Notes under the pieces: model-generated
Databases searched by the model: none
What the model was told of the DNA's origin: nothing
What the model saw: only the letters and a program-made list of their open reading frames with translations
Translations under genes and position numbers: made by a program
In this document: in pieces, positions 1-8,570 of the stretch
Position numbering within the stretch: the first letter of the stretch is position 1
Layout of the letters: each line of letters starts with the position of its first letter
DNA from: DATMXT01 sp035560415
Lineage (GTDB): Bacteria; Bacillota; Clostridia; Oscillospirales; Feifaniaceae
Length of the DNA stretch: 54,552 nucleotides
Reading direction: 5' to 3'
NCBI GenBank assembly: GCA_035560415.1
Contig: DATMZG010000019.1
Span: 1 to 54,552 of the forward strand

Positions 1-21
1 ATTTAATTGGAGGTATTCGTT

Positions 22-1032
22 ATGTATTCACTCTTTGTTCCCGCAGAAGGCTACCGGACCAAATACGGTATTGTGGAAACACAGCGCGGCATCAAATTCA
101 TTAAAGACCGTTTCCAAAGGGAGCTTGCGGCGGCACTGAATCTGGAGCGGATTTCAGCTCCGCTTTTCGTGCGCCCCGAGAGTGGTCTTAATGATGACCT
201 CAACGGCATTGAACGCCCCGTTTCGTTTGACATCAAGGCGCTGGCCGCCGAGGCGCAGGTCGTCCAGTCCCTCGCCAAGTGGAAGCGCTTTGCCTTAAAG
301 CAGTACGGTTTTGAGCCCGGCAGCGGCCTCTACACCGACATGAACGCCATTCGCCGCGACGAGGACCTCGACAACCTGCACTCCATTTACGTCGACCAGT
401 GGGACTGGGAGGCGGTCATCGAGAAAGAGGAGCGCAACTTCGAGACCTTAAAGGCCACCGTGCGCCGCATTTACGCCTGCATACTCTCCACCCAGCGGGC
501 CGTTCAGGAGTTCATGCCCAAGCTCACGATGGAGCTTCCGGACGACATTTTCTTTTTGACCTCGCAGGAGCTCGAGGACATGTATCCGGGCCTCTCGATG
601 AAAGAGCGGGAGAACGCCATCTGCAAGGACAAGGGCGCCGTCTTCCTCATGCAGATCGGCGACATTTTGAAGTCCGGCCTGCGGCATGACGGCCGCGCGC
701 CAGACTATGACGACTGGAAGCTCAACGGCGACATTCTGGTCTGGTACGAGCCGATGCAAATGGCCTTTGAGCTCTCCTCAATGGGCATTCGCGTCGACGA
801 GGACTCGCTTGTCGAGCAGTGCGACAAGCTCGGGCTGTCCGCGCGGCTTAGCAGGCCCTACCACCAGATGCTCGTGAAAAAAGAGCTGCCCTATACCATC
901 GGCGGCGGCATCGGCCAGTCGCGGCTGTGCATGCTCTTCCTCGAAAAAATTCACATCGGAGAGGTACAGGCCTCGGTCTGGCCGGCCGACATGTTAAGAG
1001 AATGCGAAGAACAGGGAATTAAGCTGCTATAA
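22..1032 (+). CDS. asnA: Aspartate-ammonia ligase (AsnA)
   Basis: Makes asparagine from aspartate, ammonia and ATP in the cytoplasm. The 336-residue product is close to the usual AsnA length (about 330). Recognisable stretches are LNDDLNGIERPV near residue 55, LAKWKRFAL near 90, LHSIYVDQWDWE near 122 and the C-terminal GGGIGQSRLCMLFL, which correspond to the class II synthetase-like catalytic core of AsnA. I chose the ATG at 22 because GGAGG at 9-13 is 8 bases upstream; an in-frame TTG at 7 overlaps that Shine-Dalgarno. The gene sits 20 bases before asnS, so asparagine synthesis and its loading onto tRNA are probably co-transcribed. The promoter and any leader lie outside the window. Confidence 0.95.
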   Translation: MYSLFVPAEGYRTKYGIVETQRGIKFIKDRFQRELAAALNLERISAPLFVRPESGLNDDLNGIERPVSFDIKALAAEAQVVQSLAKWKRFALKQYGFEPGSGLYTDMNAIRRDEDLDNLHSIYVDQWDWEAVIEKEERNFETLKATVRRIYACILSTQRAVQEFMPKLTMELPDDIFFLTSQELEDMYPGLSMKERENAICKDKGAVFLMQIGDILKSGLRHDGRAPDYDDWKLNGDILVWYEPMQMAFELSSMGIRVDEDSLVEQCDKLGLSARLSRPYHQMLVKKELPYTIGGGIGQSRLCMLFLEKIHIGEVQASVWPADMLRECEEQGIKLL

Positions 1033-1052
1033 ACGAGAGGAGAAACAAAATC

Positions 1053-2447
1053 ATGCAACGATGCGAGCTTGTCAATCTTGTAAAAGACCCGAAAGCTTAT
1101 GAGGGCAAGACTGTAACCGTCGGCGGTTGGGCGAGAACGATCAGAGACTCCAAGACCATCGGCTTTGTCGAGCTTAACGACGGGAGCTGCTTTAAGAGCG
1201 TGCAGCTTTTGCTCGACGCCGGCAAGCTGAATAATTATAAGGAGATCGTGAAGCTTAACGTCGGCGCGGCGCTCGTTGCAAAGGGAACCGTCAAACTGAC
1301 TCCGGAAGCTCAGCAGCCCTTTGAAATCGTGGCTTCTGAGGTTTTTGTGGAAGGGGAGTCGTCCCCCGACTATCCGCTTCAAAAGAAAAAGCACTCGCTT
1401 GAATTCCTGCGCGAAATCGCGCACCTGCGGGTGCGCACCAACACTTATTCCGCCGTCTTCCGTCTGCGCTCGGTCGCCGCAAAAGCGCTGCACGACTTCT
1501 ATCAGGGCGAGGGCTTTGTCTATGTGAACACCCCCATCATCACGGGCTCCGACTGCGAGGGGGCCGGCGAGATGTTCCGGCTGACAACCCTCGACATCGG
1601 CAATCCGCCCCGCCTGCCGGACGGCTCCATTGACACTTCGAAAGACTTTTTCGGCAAGGAGACAAACCTGACGGTCTCGGGCCAGCTTGAGGCCGAATGC
1701 TTTGCCCTCGCCTTTGGCAAGGTCTACACCTTCGGGCCCACCTTCCGGGCCGAAAACTCCAACACCGCCCGCCACGCGGCCGAGTTTTGGATGAACGAGC
1801 CCGAAATCGCCTTTGCCGACCTGACCGACAACATGGCGCTGGCCGAGCGCATGATCAAGTACGTCATTCGCGAAGTGCTCGAAAAGTGCCCCGACGAGAT
1901 GGCCTTCTTCAATGAGTTTTACGACAAGGGGCTCATAGAGCGGCTGACGGCCCTCATGAACGCCGAGTTCAAGCACATCACCTATACCGACGCCGTCGCA
2001 AAGCTTGAGGGGCACAAGGATGAGTTCGAGTATCCGGTCTACTGGGGGTGCGACCTCCAGACCGAGCACGAGCGGTACCTCACCGAGAAAATTTTCGGCG
2101 GCCCCGTCTTTGTCATCAACTACCCCAAGGAGATCAAGGCCTTCTATATGCGCTTAAACGACGACGGCAAGACGGTCGCCGCAATGGACCTTCTGGTCCC
2201 AGGCGTCGGCGAAATCATCGGCGGCAGCCAGCGCGAGGAGCGCATTGACGTGCTGGAGTCCCGAATCAAAGAGATGAAGCTGAACTTGCAGGACTACTGG
2301 TGGTATCTTGAACTGCGCAAGTACGGCGGCACCAAACACGCCGGATACGGCCTTGGCTTTGAGCGGCTTGTCATGTACCTCACCGGAGTCGGCAACATCC
2401 GCGACGTCATTCCCTTCCCCCGCACGGTCGGCAAAGCGGACTTCTAA
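1053..2447 (+). CDS. asnS: Asparagine-tRNA ligase
   Basis: Charges tRNA-Asn with asparagine. The 464-residue length is typical. An N-terminal OB-fold anticodon-binding domain (about residues 1-110, VGGWARTIRDSKTIGFVELN) precedes a class II catalytic domain with motif 2 (TFRAENSNTARHAAEFWM, about 230) and motif 3 (GYGLGFERLVMYL near the C-terminus); the C-terminal NIRDVIPFPRT is typical of AsnRS. GAGGAG about 8 bases upstream supports the ATG at 1053. The genome also encodes GatCAB (35706-38898); with AsnRS present, GatCAB may serve mainly tRNA-Gln, which is inference. Confidence 0.96.
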   Translation: MQRCELVNLVKDPKAYEGKTVTVGGWARTIRDSKTIGFVELNDGSCFKSVQLLLDAGKLNNYKEIVKLNVGAALVAKGTVKLTPEAQQPFEIVASEVFVEGESSPDYPLQKKKHSLEFLREIAHLRVRTNTYSAVFRLRSVAAKALHDFYQGEGFVYVNTPIITGSDCEGAGEMFRLTTLDIGNPPRLPDGSIDTSKDFFGKETNLTVSGQLEAECFALAFGKVYTFGPTFRAENSNTARHAAEFWMNEPEIAFADLTDNMALAERMIKYVIREVLEKCPDEMAFFNEFYDKGLIERLTALMNAEFKHITYTDAVAKLEGHKDEFEYPVYWGCDLQTEHERYLTEKIFGGPVFVINYPKEIKAFYMRLNDDGKTVAAMDLLVPGVGEIIGGSQREERIDVLESRIKEMKLNLQDYWWYLELRKYGGTKHAGYGLGFERLVMYLTGVGNIRDVIPFPRTVGKADF

Positions 2448-2474
2448 AATGTAAGCACTGTTTTGACAATATAA

Positions 2475-2511
2475 GGCGGATGTCCGGAGTTTTATATGCC
2501 GGGCTTCCGCC
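2475..2511 (+). terminator. Possible intrinsic terminator after asnS
   Basis: An imperfect inverted repeat (GGCGGA-TGTCCGG pairing with CCGGGCT-TCCGCC, 10-11 of 13 positions including a G-U) with a loop of about 11 bases follows the asnS stop by 27 bases. The T-run after it is short (TTTA), so termination may be weak. Confidence 0.4.
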
Positions 2512-2591
2512 TTTACGGCGCGAAAAAGAAAAAAAGATAAATCATGTCTTTGGCGCACGACAGCCGTGAGCGCATAAGAACTCCGCTCTCA

Positions 2592-2614
2592 GGCGGGGTA
2601 TCGCTGTCCCCGCC
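2592..2614 (+). other. Hairpin in the coaW leader
   Basis: A perfect 7-bp stem, GGCGGGG pairing with CCCCGCC around a 9-base loop, lies 30 bases before the coaW start. There is no T-run, so it is not an obvious terminator. It does not overlap the Shine-Dalgarno (AAAGGGGG at 2630-2637). The rest of 2448-2643 contains no gene that I can support. Confidence 0.35.
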
Positions 2615-2643
2615 AATCCGCGCACGGCCAAAGGGGGATGAAC

Positions 2644-3489
2644 ATGAAAAAATACGTCATCGGAATTGACGTCGGCGGCTCCATCACGAAAATTGCGGGC
2701 CTTGAGGACGGTGCCGTCATCGGCTGCCTTCAGGTCAAGGCGACCGACCCGCTGGCTTCGCTCTACGGGGCCTTAGGCAAGTTCCTGTCCGAAACCCGCA
2801 TTTCGCTCGACGAGGTCGCCCGCATCATGATCACCGGCGTCGGCTCTTCAAGCGTCAAAAAGCCGGTTTTCGGCATTCCCACGAGCTTTGTGGACGAGTT
2901 TTTCTGCACCGGCCGCGGCGGCCTTTTCCTCTCCGGGCTTGAAAAGGGCGTCATTGTCAGCATGGGCACCGGCACCGCTTTCGTCTACGCGACACCGGAT
3001 TCCATCAGCCATATCGGAGGCAGCGGCGTGGGAGGGGGCACACTCTTAGGGCTTTCAAACGCCATTTTAAACGTCCGGGACGTCAAGAACCTCGTGAAAC
3101 TCGCCGAGGGCGGCAATATCTTAAATGTCGACCTCACAATCAGCGACATCACGGTAAACCCCGTCTCCAACCTGCCGCCCCACGCGACGGCCTCCAACTT
3201 CGGCAAGCTCTCGGAGCTTGCGACCCAGGCAGACATCGCCCTGGGACTTTTAAACCTCGTCTTCCAGACCATCGGCATGCTGGCCATTTTCGCGGTGCGC
3301 AGCTACAATGAGGACAAGGTGGTGCTGACCGGCAACGTGGCCGAAATTCCGCAGGCTCGAATGCTCTTTGATGAGCTTGGCAAAATGTTTGCCATCGACT
3401 TCATTTTGCCGGAGAACGCGCGCTTTGCCACCGCCATCGGCGCCGCGCTGTCGGACGGCAGAGTGCCTCAGACGGAGATTGTGATATGA
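2644..3489 (+). CDS. coaW: Type II pantothenate kinase
   Basis: Predicted to phosphorylate pantothenate, the first step of coenzyme A synthesis. The 281-residue product has the ASKHA-type phosphate-binding start GIDVGGSITK, an internal GTGTAF loop near residue 115 and glycine-rich GGSGVGGGT, as in the Fumble/CoaW family (S. aureus CoaW is about 267 residues). ATG 2644 is preferred over ATG 2638 because the AAAGGGGG Shine-Dalgarno ends just before 2638. Its last bases overlap purB by four, indicating coupling. A BadF/HgdC-type activator ATPase is the alternative, but the iron-sulfur cysteines expected of those activators are not evident. Confidence 0.85.
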   Translation: MKKYVIGIDVGGSITKIAGLEDGAVIGCLQVKATDPLASLYGALGKFLSETRISLDEVARIMITGVGSSSVKKPVFGIPTSFVDEFFCTGRGGLFLSGLEKGVIVSMGTGTAFVYATPDSISHIGGSGVGGGTLLGLSNAILNVRDVKNLVKLAEGGNILNVDLTISDITVNPVSNLPPHATASNFGKLSELATQADIALGLLNLVFQTIGMLAIFAVRSYNEDKVVLTGNVAEIPQARMLFDELGKMFAIDFILPENARFATAIGAALSDGRVPQTEIVI

Positions 3490-4922
3490 ACGACAAGTAC
3501 AGCGAGTACCGCTCCCCCCTGTGCGGCCGGTACGCCTCCAAGGAGATGTGCGAGCTCTTTTCTGAGCGGCGCAAATTCACGACCTGGCGCAGGCTCTGGG
3601 TCGCTTTGGCGCGGGCAGAAAACGAGCTTCGCCTCCCGGTCACGAAGGCGCAAATTGAGGAGCTTGACGCCCATGTCGACGACGTCGACATTGAGGCGGC
3701 CGCCGCCGAGGAGAAAATCACGCGGCACGACGTCATGGCCCATGTGCGGGTTTATGGCAGGCAGTGCCCGGGGGCGGCCGGCATCATCCACCTCGGCGCC
3801 ACCTCCTGCTATGTCGGCGACAACACCGACATTCTGCTCATGCGCGAGGGGCTTGAACTCATCCGCGCAAAGCTTAGCGCCGTACTCTCGAAGCTCGGCG
3901 ACTTTGCGATGGAACACCGTGCACAGCCTGCCCTCGCCTATACCCACCTGCAGCCCGCCCAGCCGACGACGGTCGGCAAGCGGGCCGCCATGTGGGCCTA
4001 TGAGCTGCTGCTCGACCTTGAAGAGCTGAACCACCGAATTGACTCCCTTGCGCTGCTCGGCTCCAAAGGCACGACCGGCACGCAGGCCAGCTTCATGGAG
4101 CTCTTTGAGGGCGACGAGGAGAAAGTCAAAGAGCTCGACCGGCTCATTGCGGCCGAGATGGGCTTTTCCAAGGTCGTGCCGGTCTCGGGGCAGACCTATT
4201 CCCGCAAGGTCGACGCCGCGGTGCTTGCGACCCTTTCGGGCATTGCGCAGTCGGCCTCGAAGTTTGGCAATGATATGCGGCTGCTCCAGAGCTTCAAGGA
4301 GATGGAGGAGCCCTTTGAGAAAGGCCAGGTCGGCTCCTCGGCCATGGCCTACAAGCGCAATCCCATGCGCTGCGAGCGCATTTGCTCGCTTGCGCGGTAT
4401 GTCATTTCAAACGCCGAAAATCCGGCGCTGACCGCCTCGGTCCAGTGGCTAGAGCGCTCGCTGGACGACTCGGCGAACCGCCGCATCGCAATTCCCGAGG
4501 CCTTTCTCGCCGTCGACGCCGTTTTGGCGCTCTACTTAAACGTCGTCTCGGGCATTGTCGTATATCCGGCCATCATAGGGCGCAGGCTGATGGCGGAGCT
4601 GCCCTTCATGGCGACCGAGAACATCCTGATGGACGGCGTCAAGCGCGGCGGCGACCGGCAGGCGCTGCACGAGCGCATTCGCGTCCACTCGCAGGCGGCG
4701 GGCGCCGCCGTCAAGCTCGAGGGCAGAGAAAACGACCTGCTTGACCGGATTGTCGCCGACCCCGTCTTTGGCCTGACAGAGGAAGAGGCGCAAAAACTGC
4801 TCGACCCCGCACTTTACATCGGAAGGGCAAAGGGACAGGTCGAGGAATTTGTGGAAGAGACCTTGCGCCCCGCCGTCGCCCCCTGGCTTGCGGGGGATGT
4901 CGCAAACGAAATTAACGTCTAA
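3486..4922 (+). CDS. purB: Adenylosuccinate lyase
   Basis: Cleaves SAICAR and adenylosuccinate, releasing fumarate, in purine synthesis. The fumarase/aspartase-superfamily signature GSSAMAYKRNP is present near residue 285, together with TSCYVGDNTD near 107 and YTHLQPAQPTT near 150. At 478 residues it belongs to the longer PurB form rather than the roughly 430-residue Bacillus form. The ATG overlaps the coaW stop (ATGA). secDF follows 25 bases later. Linkage with coaW and secDF gives no obvious pathway logic; it is probably just a housekeeping operon. Confidence 0.95.
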   Translation: MNDKYSEYRSPLCGRYASKEMCELFSERRKFTTWRRLWVALARAENELRLPVTKAQIEELDAHVDDVDIEAAAAEEKITRHDVMAHVRVYGRQCPGAAGIIHLGATSCYVGDNTDILLMREGLELIRAKLSAVLSKLGDFAMEHRAQPALAYTHLQPAQPTTVGKRAAMWAYELLLDLEELNHRIDSLALLGSKGTTGTQASFMELFEGDEEKVKELDRLIAAEMGFSKVVPVSGQTYSRKVDAAVLATLSGIAQSASKFGNDMRLLQSFKEMEEPFEKGQVGSSAMAYKRNPMRCERICSLARYVISNAENPALTASVQWLERSLDDSANRRIAIPEAFLAVDAVLALYLNVVSGIVVYPAIIGRRLMAELPFMATENILMDGVKRGGDRQALHERIRVHSQAAGAAVKLEGRENDLLDRIVADPVFGLTEEEAQKLLDPALYIGRAKGQVEEFVEETLRPAVAPWLAGDVANEINV

Positions 4923-4947
4923 AACGAAAAGAGCTTAGTAAGCGCAT

Positions 4948-7113
4948 ATGAAAAAGTCAAAACTCTATTTAGCGGTCGTCCTCATTCTCATCGCAGCCAT
5001 GGCCTACGCCTGTTTTCAGGGCGTCTCGGGGCTTGGCATTCCGGCAGTGACCGACACGAAAAACGGCATCCGGCTCGGACTTGACCTGGTCGGCGGCTCC
5101 TATATGACCTATGAGGTCAGAGATTCGCAGAGCATTGAGCCGCAGGAGCTGGCAAACGGCATGGCGACTGTCGTGCAGCTGCTTCAGGGCCGGCTTGACA
5201 GCCTCGGTTACCCCGAGGCCACCTTGTCCAAAGTGGGCGCCGACCGCGTCACGATTGAAATTCCCTCGGTCGGCGACCCGGCGCAGGCCGAGGCGAAACT
5301 CGGCTCCACGGCCGAGCTCTCCCTCATTGACAGCGACGGGGTCACCATCCTGTCGGGCGCCGACATCCTTTCGGCGACGCCGCAGTACGGCAAGACAAGC
5401 CAAAACGGCGCCGACGAATATTTCGTCAGGGTCTCCCTGACAGACGCCGGTCAAAAGGCCTTCTACGAGGCCACCGCCCGCATGTCGACGCAGGCGAAAA
5501 TCGACGCGCAGCAAAACTACATCCTCATCGTGCTCGACGGGGAAGTGCAGTCCTCTCCCTCAGTGAACTCCGCCATCAACTCCGACGAGTTCATCATTGA
5601 GGGACATTTCACTGAGGAGAGCGTCAAGTGGCTCTCCCACGTCATTTCGGCAGGCCGGCTGCCCTTTGCGCTCGATTTGATCGACTCGAGCTCCATCGGC
5701 CCGACCTTGGGTGAGCAGTCTCTGAATACAGGGCTTTTTGCGGGCGCCGTGGGGCTTGGGCTCGTCATGCTCTACATGCTCGTTTTCTACCGGCTGCCGG
5801 GACTTGTCGCCGACATCGCCCTCGTCTTCTATATGCTGCTTGTCGGGCTCACGCTCTCTGTGATGCACATCAACCTGTCGCTGCCCGGCATTGCCGGCAT
5901 CATCCTCTCCATCGGCATGGCGGTCGACGCCAATGTCGTCATCTTTGAGCGCATCAAAGAGGAGCTGCGGTTTGGCAAGACGGTGCGCTCCGCTGTCAAA
6001 GCCGGCTTTACGCGGGCCACCACCGCCATTATCGACTCCAATGTGACGACCATCATCGCGGGGCTTGTGCTCAAATTCCTCGGCTCCGGCCTCATTGTCA
6101 GCTTTGCCAATACCTTGCTCATCGGCGTTGTAGCCTCCATGTTCACGGCCATTGTCGTCTCCCACATCCTGTTAAACGGCTTTGTGGAGTTTGGCGCGAC
6201 GAAGCTTTCACTCTTTGGCGTAAAGCCCGAGGAAAAGCCTTTGACTGAGCCGAAATTCGGCTTTGTCGCAAAGCGCACGGTGTTCTTGACCTGCGCAATT
6301 GTCGTGCTTGCCGTCGGAATGGCCTCCCTCTTCTATCAGGGCTTTGCGCTCGACGTCGACTTCACGGGCGGCACAAAGCTCACGCTCGATACGGGTGAGG
6401 CGCTTGACCGGGAGAAGATGGACGAGATTGCCTTTGTCGTCGAGGAGGCTGTCGGCTCCCGCCCGTCCGTTCAAAAGTCGGGGGACGGCACGGTCGCCAT
6501 CCTCAAAATGAGGGAGCTGACGGCGGAAGACAGAACCGCGCTCTTTGAAGCGCTCGAGTCCTCCCTCGGCATCACGGCGGACGACCGGCAATCCGTTCAG
6601 AACATCTCGGCGACGGTGGGGGACGAGCTGACCCGCAAGGCCATGATTTCAGTCGCCATCACAACGCTTTTAATGCTCATCTATATCGCCGTCCGCTTTG
6701 AGCTCAGGAGCGGCTTTGTGGCCGTCCTCATGCTCATGCACGACGTGCTGGTCCTGCTGACCGTCTACACCCTCTTCCAAATTCCCATCAACACCAGCGT
6801 CATCGCGGCCATTTTGACCATTGTGGGCTACTCCATCAACGCCACAATCGTCATTTTCGACCGCATTCGTGAGAATAAAAAGCTCTACGCAAAGCAGCCC
6901 TTCGAGTCCATCGTAGACCTCTCGGTCTCCCAGACCATGATGCGCTCCATCGGCACCACCATCACAACCCTGCTGACGGTCGTGGCCCTCTATGTGCTCG
7001 GTGTGACTTCGGTCAGAGCTTTCGCCTTCCCCCTCATCATTGGGATCACAGCCGGCTTTTACAGCTCGGTCATGCTGGCGGGCCCCGTCTGGGCGGCTTT
7101 TCGCAAACGCTGA
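4948..7113 (+). CDS. secDF: Protein translocase SecDF (fused SecD and SecF)
   Basis: A membrane partner of SecYEG that uses the proton-motive force to help pull exported proteins across the membrane. It is a 721-residue fusion of SecD (about 1-430) and SecF (about 440-721). Visible are an N-terminal membrane segment, GLDLVGGSYMTYEV at about residue 32, the SecD membrane motif GIILSIGMAVDANVVIFERI near 320, the SecF start VDFTGGTKL near 475 and the SecF motif YSINATIVIFDRIREN near 635. About twelve membrane spans are expected. The Shine-Dalgarno before ATG 4948 is weak. yajC, a common neighbour, is not present here. A bidirectional terminator follows. Confidence 0.95.
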   Translation: MKKSKLYLAVVLILIAAMAYACFQGVSGLGIPAVTDTKNGIRLGLDLVGGSYMTYEVRDSQSIEPQELANGMATVVQLLQGRLDSLGYPEATLSKVGADRVTIEIPSVGDPAQAEAKLGSTAELSLIDSDGVTILSGADILSATPQYGKTSQNGADEYFVRVSLTDAGQKAFYEATARMSTQAKIDAQQNYILIVLDGEVQSSPSVNSAINSDEFIIEGHFTEESVKWLSHVISAGRLPFALDLIDSSSIGPTLGEQSLNTGLFAGAVGLGLVMLYMLVFYRLPGLVADIALVFYMLLVGLTLSVMHINLSLPGIAGIILSIGMAVDANVVIFERIKEELRFGKTVRSAVKAGFTRATTAIIDSNVTTIIAGLVLKFLGSGLIVSFANTLLIGVVASMFTAIVVSHILLNGFVEFGATKLSLFGVKPEEKPLTEPKFGFVAKRTVFLTCAIVVLAVGMASLFYQGFALDVDFTGGTKLTLDTGEALDREKMDEIAFVVEEAVGSRPSVQKSGDGTVAILKMRELTAEDRTALFEALESSLGITADDRQSVQNISATVGDELTRKAMISVAITTLLMLIYIAVRFELRSGFVAVLMLMHDVLVLLTVYTLFQIPINTSVIAAILTIVGYSINATIVIFDRIRENKKLYAKQPFESIVDLSVSQTMMRSIGTTITTLLTVVALYVLGVTSVRAFAFPLIIGITAGFYSSVMLAGPVWAAFRKR

Positions 7114-7130
7114 GGAACCCGTAAAAAAAA

Positions 7131-7161
7131 AGAGGGGCTCGGCTTTTGTCACGGCCCCTCT
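7131..7161. terminator. Bidirectional intrinsic terminator between secDF and the DUF4364 gene
   Basis: AGAGGGGC pairs perfectly with GCCCCTCT around a 15-base loop. A run of nine A (7123-7131) precedes it and TTTT follows, so it can end transcription from both converging genes. Confidence 0.85.
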
Positions 7162-7163
7162 TT

Positions 7164-7505
7164 TCATACCTTATACTGTTTTACAGCTTCGTCAATCCGC
7201 TTGCGGATTTCCGGGTTCAGGTCGCCCCCCAGCGCCTCGAGGCACTCGCGGCCAAGCGACGTGATGGCGTAGAAGGTCTCCTTTCCGGGGAGCCGGCAGA
7301 CGTCGACATGCATGGTGCGCTGGAGCGAGGCGAGCGAGGAGGCGGCCAGAAAGTAGTTGAGGCGGCCGGCCGCCGCCGTCACGGCGTCGATTTCGGCCCG
7401 CGTCGCGTGCCCGCCCATAGCCTCGATGACATAGAGCAGGTAGGTCATGGCCACATAGGGCTCGCTGATGGCGCCGTGCTCCGGCTCCGGGCTGTACTTT
7501 GGCAA
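7164..7505 (-). CDS. DUF4364-like winged-helix protein
   Basis: A small cytoplasmic protein (113 residues from TTG 7505) resembling the clostridial DUF4364 family of putative winged-helix regulators. The family-like parts are YLLYVIEAMGG, the LNYFLAASSLASL helix where the family usually has NYF, FYAITSLGRECLEAL (wing and following helix) and the C-terminal ISP/NPEIRKRIDEAV-like helix. It is shorter than typical members. GGAGG at 7514-7518 overlaps a GTG at 7514 but is 8 bases from TTG 7505, so TTG is preferred. It is divergent from azlCD, and its promoter overlaps the azlC start, so regulation of azlCD is possible but unproven. Confidence 0.65.
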   Translation of the reverse strand: MPKYSPEPEHGAISEPYVAMTYLLYVIEAMGGHATRAEIDAVTAAAGRLNYFLAASSLASLQRTMHVDVCRLPGKETFYAITSLGRECLEALGGDLNPEIRKRIDEAVKQYKV

Positions 7506-7529
7506 ATTTCTCACCTCCGAGTTGCAGCT

Positions 7530-7559
7530 ATTATATCATAGATGGGGGAGGACAATCAA
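7530..7559 (-). promoter_or_regulatory. Sigma-A-type promoter for the DUF4364 gene
   Basis: On the minus strand, TTGATT (7554-7559), an 18-base spacer and TATAAT (7530-7535) preceded by TG-A (extended -10) point toward the DUF4364 gene. The -35 overlaps the azlC start codon region and the spacer covers the azlC Shine-Dalgarno. Confidence 0.65.
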
Positions 7560-8254
7560 TGAAATCTGAGGCAAAGAGCTTCTGGCGCGGCGCTGCCGAC
7601 ATCCTGCCCCTCGCCGTCAGCGCCGCGGTCTTCGGGGCGGTATACGGCATGACCTCGCGGCGCTTTGGCTTTCCGCTGTGGTCGGTCGCGGCCATGTCGC
7701 TCATGATTTTCGCCGGCTCCTCGCAGTTCATGGCCGCAAACGTCCTTTACGGCGGGGCGGGACCGCTGTCGACTGTCGCGACCATCGGCATTGTGAATCT
7801 GCGCATGCTGCTACTCTCCACCGCCTTAAACGAGCGGGTCAAAGACCGCTTCTCGCTGCGTCAAAGGCTTATCGGCGCTTTTTTCCTCACTGACGAGTCC
7901 TTTGTCACTTACTACGGCTCCCTTGGGGAGACGGCCCCCTCGGCCGGCCGGTACATGGGGGCGTCACTCACCATCTACATATTCTGGATTTGCTCCTGCG
8001 TCGCCGGATACCAGTTTGGCGCCTTCCTGCCGGAGCGGGTGGCGGCCCTGCTGTCCTTCGCCTTTCCGGCGACTTTCGCCGCCATGGTGGCCCCGCAGAT
8101 TAAAACGAAGCCGGCCGTCGTCGCGGCCCTTGTGGCCGCCGTCACGGCCGTCATCTGCTATCTGCTCATCCCCGGCAAGACCTACATCATTGCCGGCTGT
8201 TTTGCCGGAAGTCTGGCGGGCGTCCTGGCCCAGCCGCGGGGGGATAGGGTATGA
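7559..8254 (+). CDS. azlC: Branched-chain amino acid exporter, large subunit AzlC
   Basis: An integral membrane subunit of the two-component AzlCD exporter for branched-chain amino acids and their analogues. The 231-residue product is at the normal length. FGAVYGMTSRRFGFPLWSV and LMIFAGSSQFMAANVL near the N-terminus are family hallmarks; several hydrophobic segments follow to the C-terminus. ATG 7559 has GGGGGAGG at 7544-7551 upstream. Its stop overlaps azlD by four bases, as usual for this pair. Confidence 0.93.
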   Translation: MKSEAKSFWRGAADILPLAVSAAVFGAVYGMTSRRFGFPLWSVAAMSLMIFAGSSQFMAANVLYGGAGPLSTVATIGIVNLRMLLLSTALNERVKDRFSLRQRLIGAFFLTDESFVTYYGSLGETAPSAGRYMGASLTIYIFWICSCVAGYQFGAFLPERVAALLSFAFPATFAAMVAPQIKTKPAVVAALVAAVTAVICYLLIPGKTYIIAGCFAGSLAGVLAQPRGDRV

Positions 8255-8568
8255 CGGCGCCGGTGCTCTGGGCCGTCATTTTGGGCGGCGCCGCCGTCAC
8301 TTACGGCATCCGCGCGCTGCCGGTGCTGCTCGGCGAGCGGTTTCAGCCAAGTGAACGGGGGAGGGCATTTCTCTCCTACTTTGCGCCGACCGTCATCGTG
8401 TCGATTGTCGTGCCCGAGCTTGTGGCCCCGGGGGGGACGCTGCTGCCGCCGCTGCAAAACCCGTATCTCGCCGCCGGGGCCGCGGCCTTTCTGGCCGGCC
8501 GGTACACAAAAAATTCGCTCATCGGTATGGCGGTCGGTATCGGTGTGCTGTACTTACTGGGAGGTTGA
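8251..8568 (+). CDS. azlD: Branched-chain amino acid exporter, small subunit AzlD
   Basis: The small partner of AzlC: 105 residues with about four membrane helices. TYGIRALPVLLGERF near the start and the C-terminal AAGAAAFLAGRYTKNSLIGMAVGIGVLYLL are typical of AzlD (PF05437). Start and stop overlap the neighbouring genes by a few bases, so azlC, azlD and the deacetylase-like gene form one transcript. Confidence 0.93.
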   Translation: MTAPVLWAVILGGAAVTYGIRALPVLLGERFQPSERGRAFLSYFAPTVIVSIVVPELVAPGGTLLPPLQNPYLAAGAAAFLAGRYTKNSLIGMAVGIGVLYLLGG

Positions 8569-8570
8569 GG

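Noticed and set aside
951..2069. A 372-codon open frame on the minus strand
   Set aside because: Antisense to asnS, and its composition (no recognisable motifs, many charged and Gly/Val residues) matches a shadow frame.
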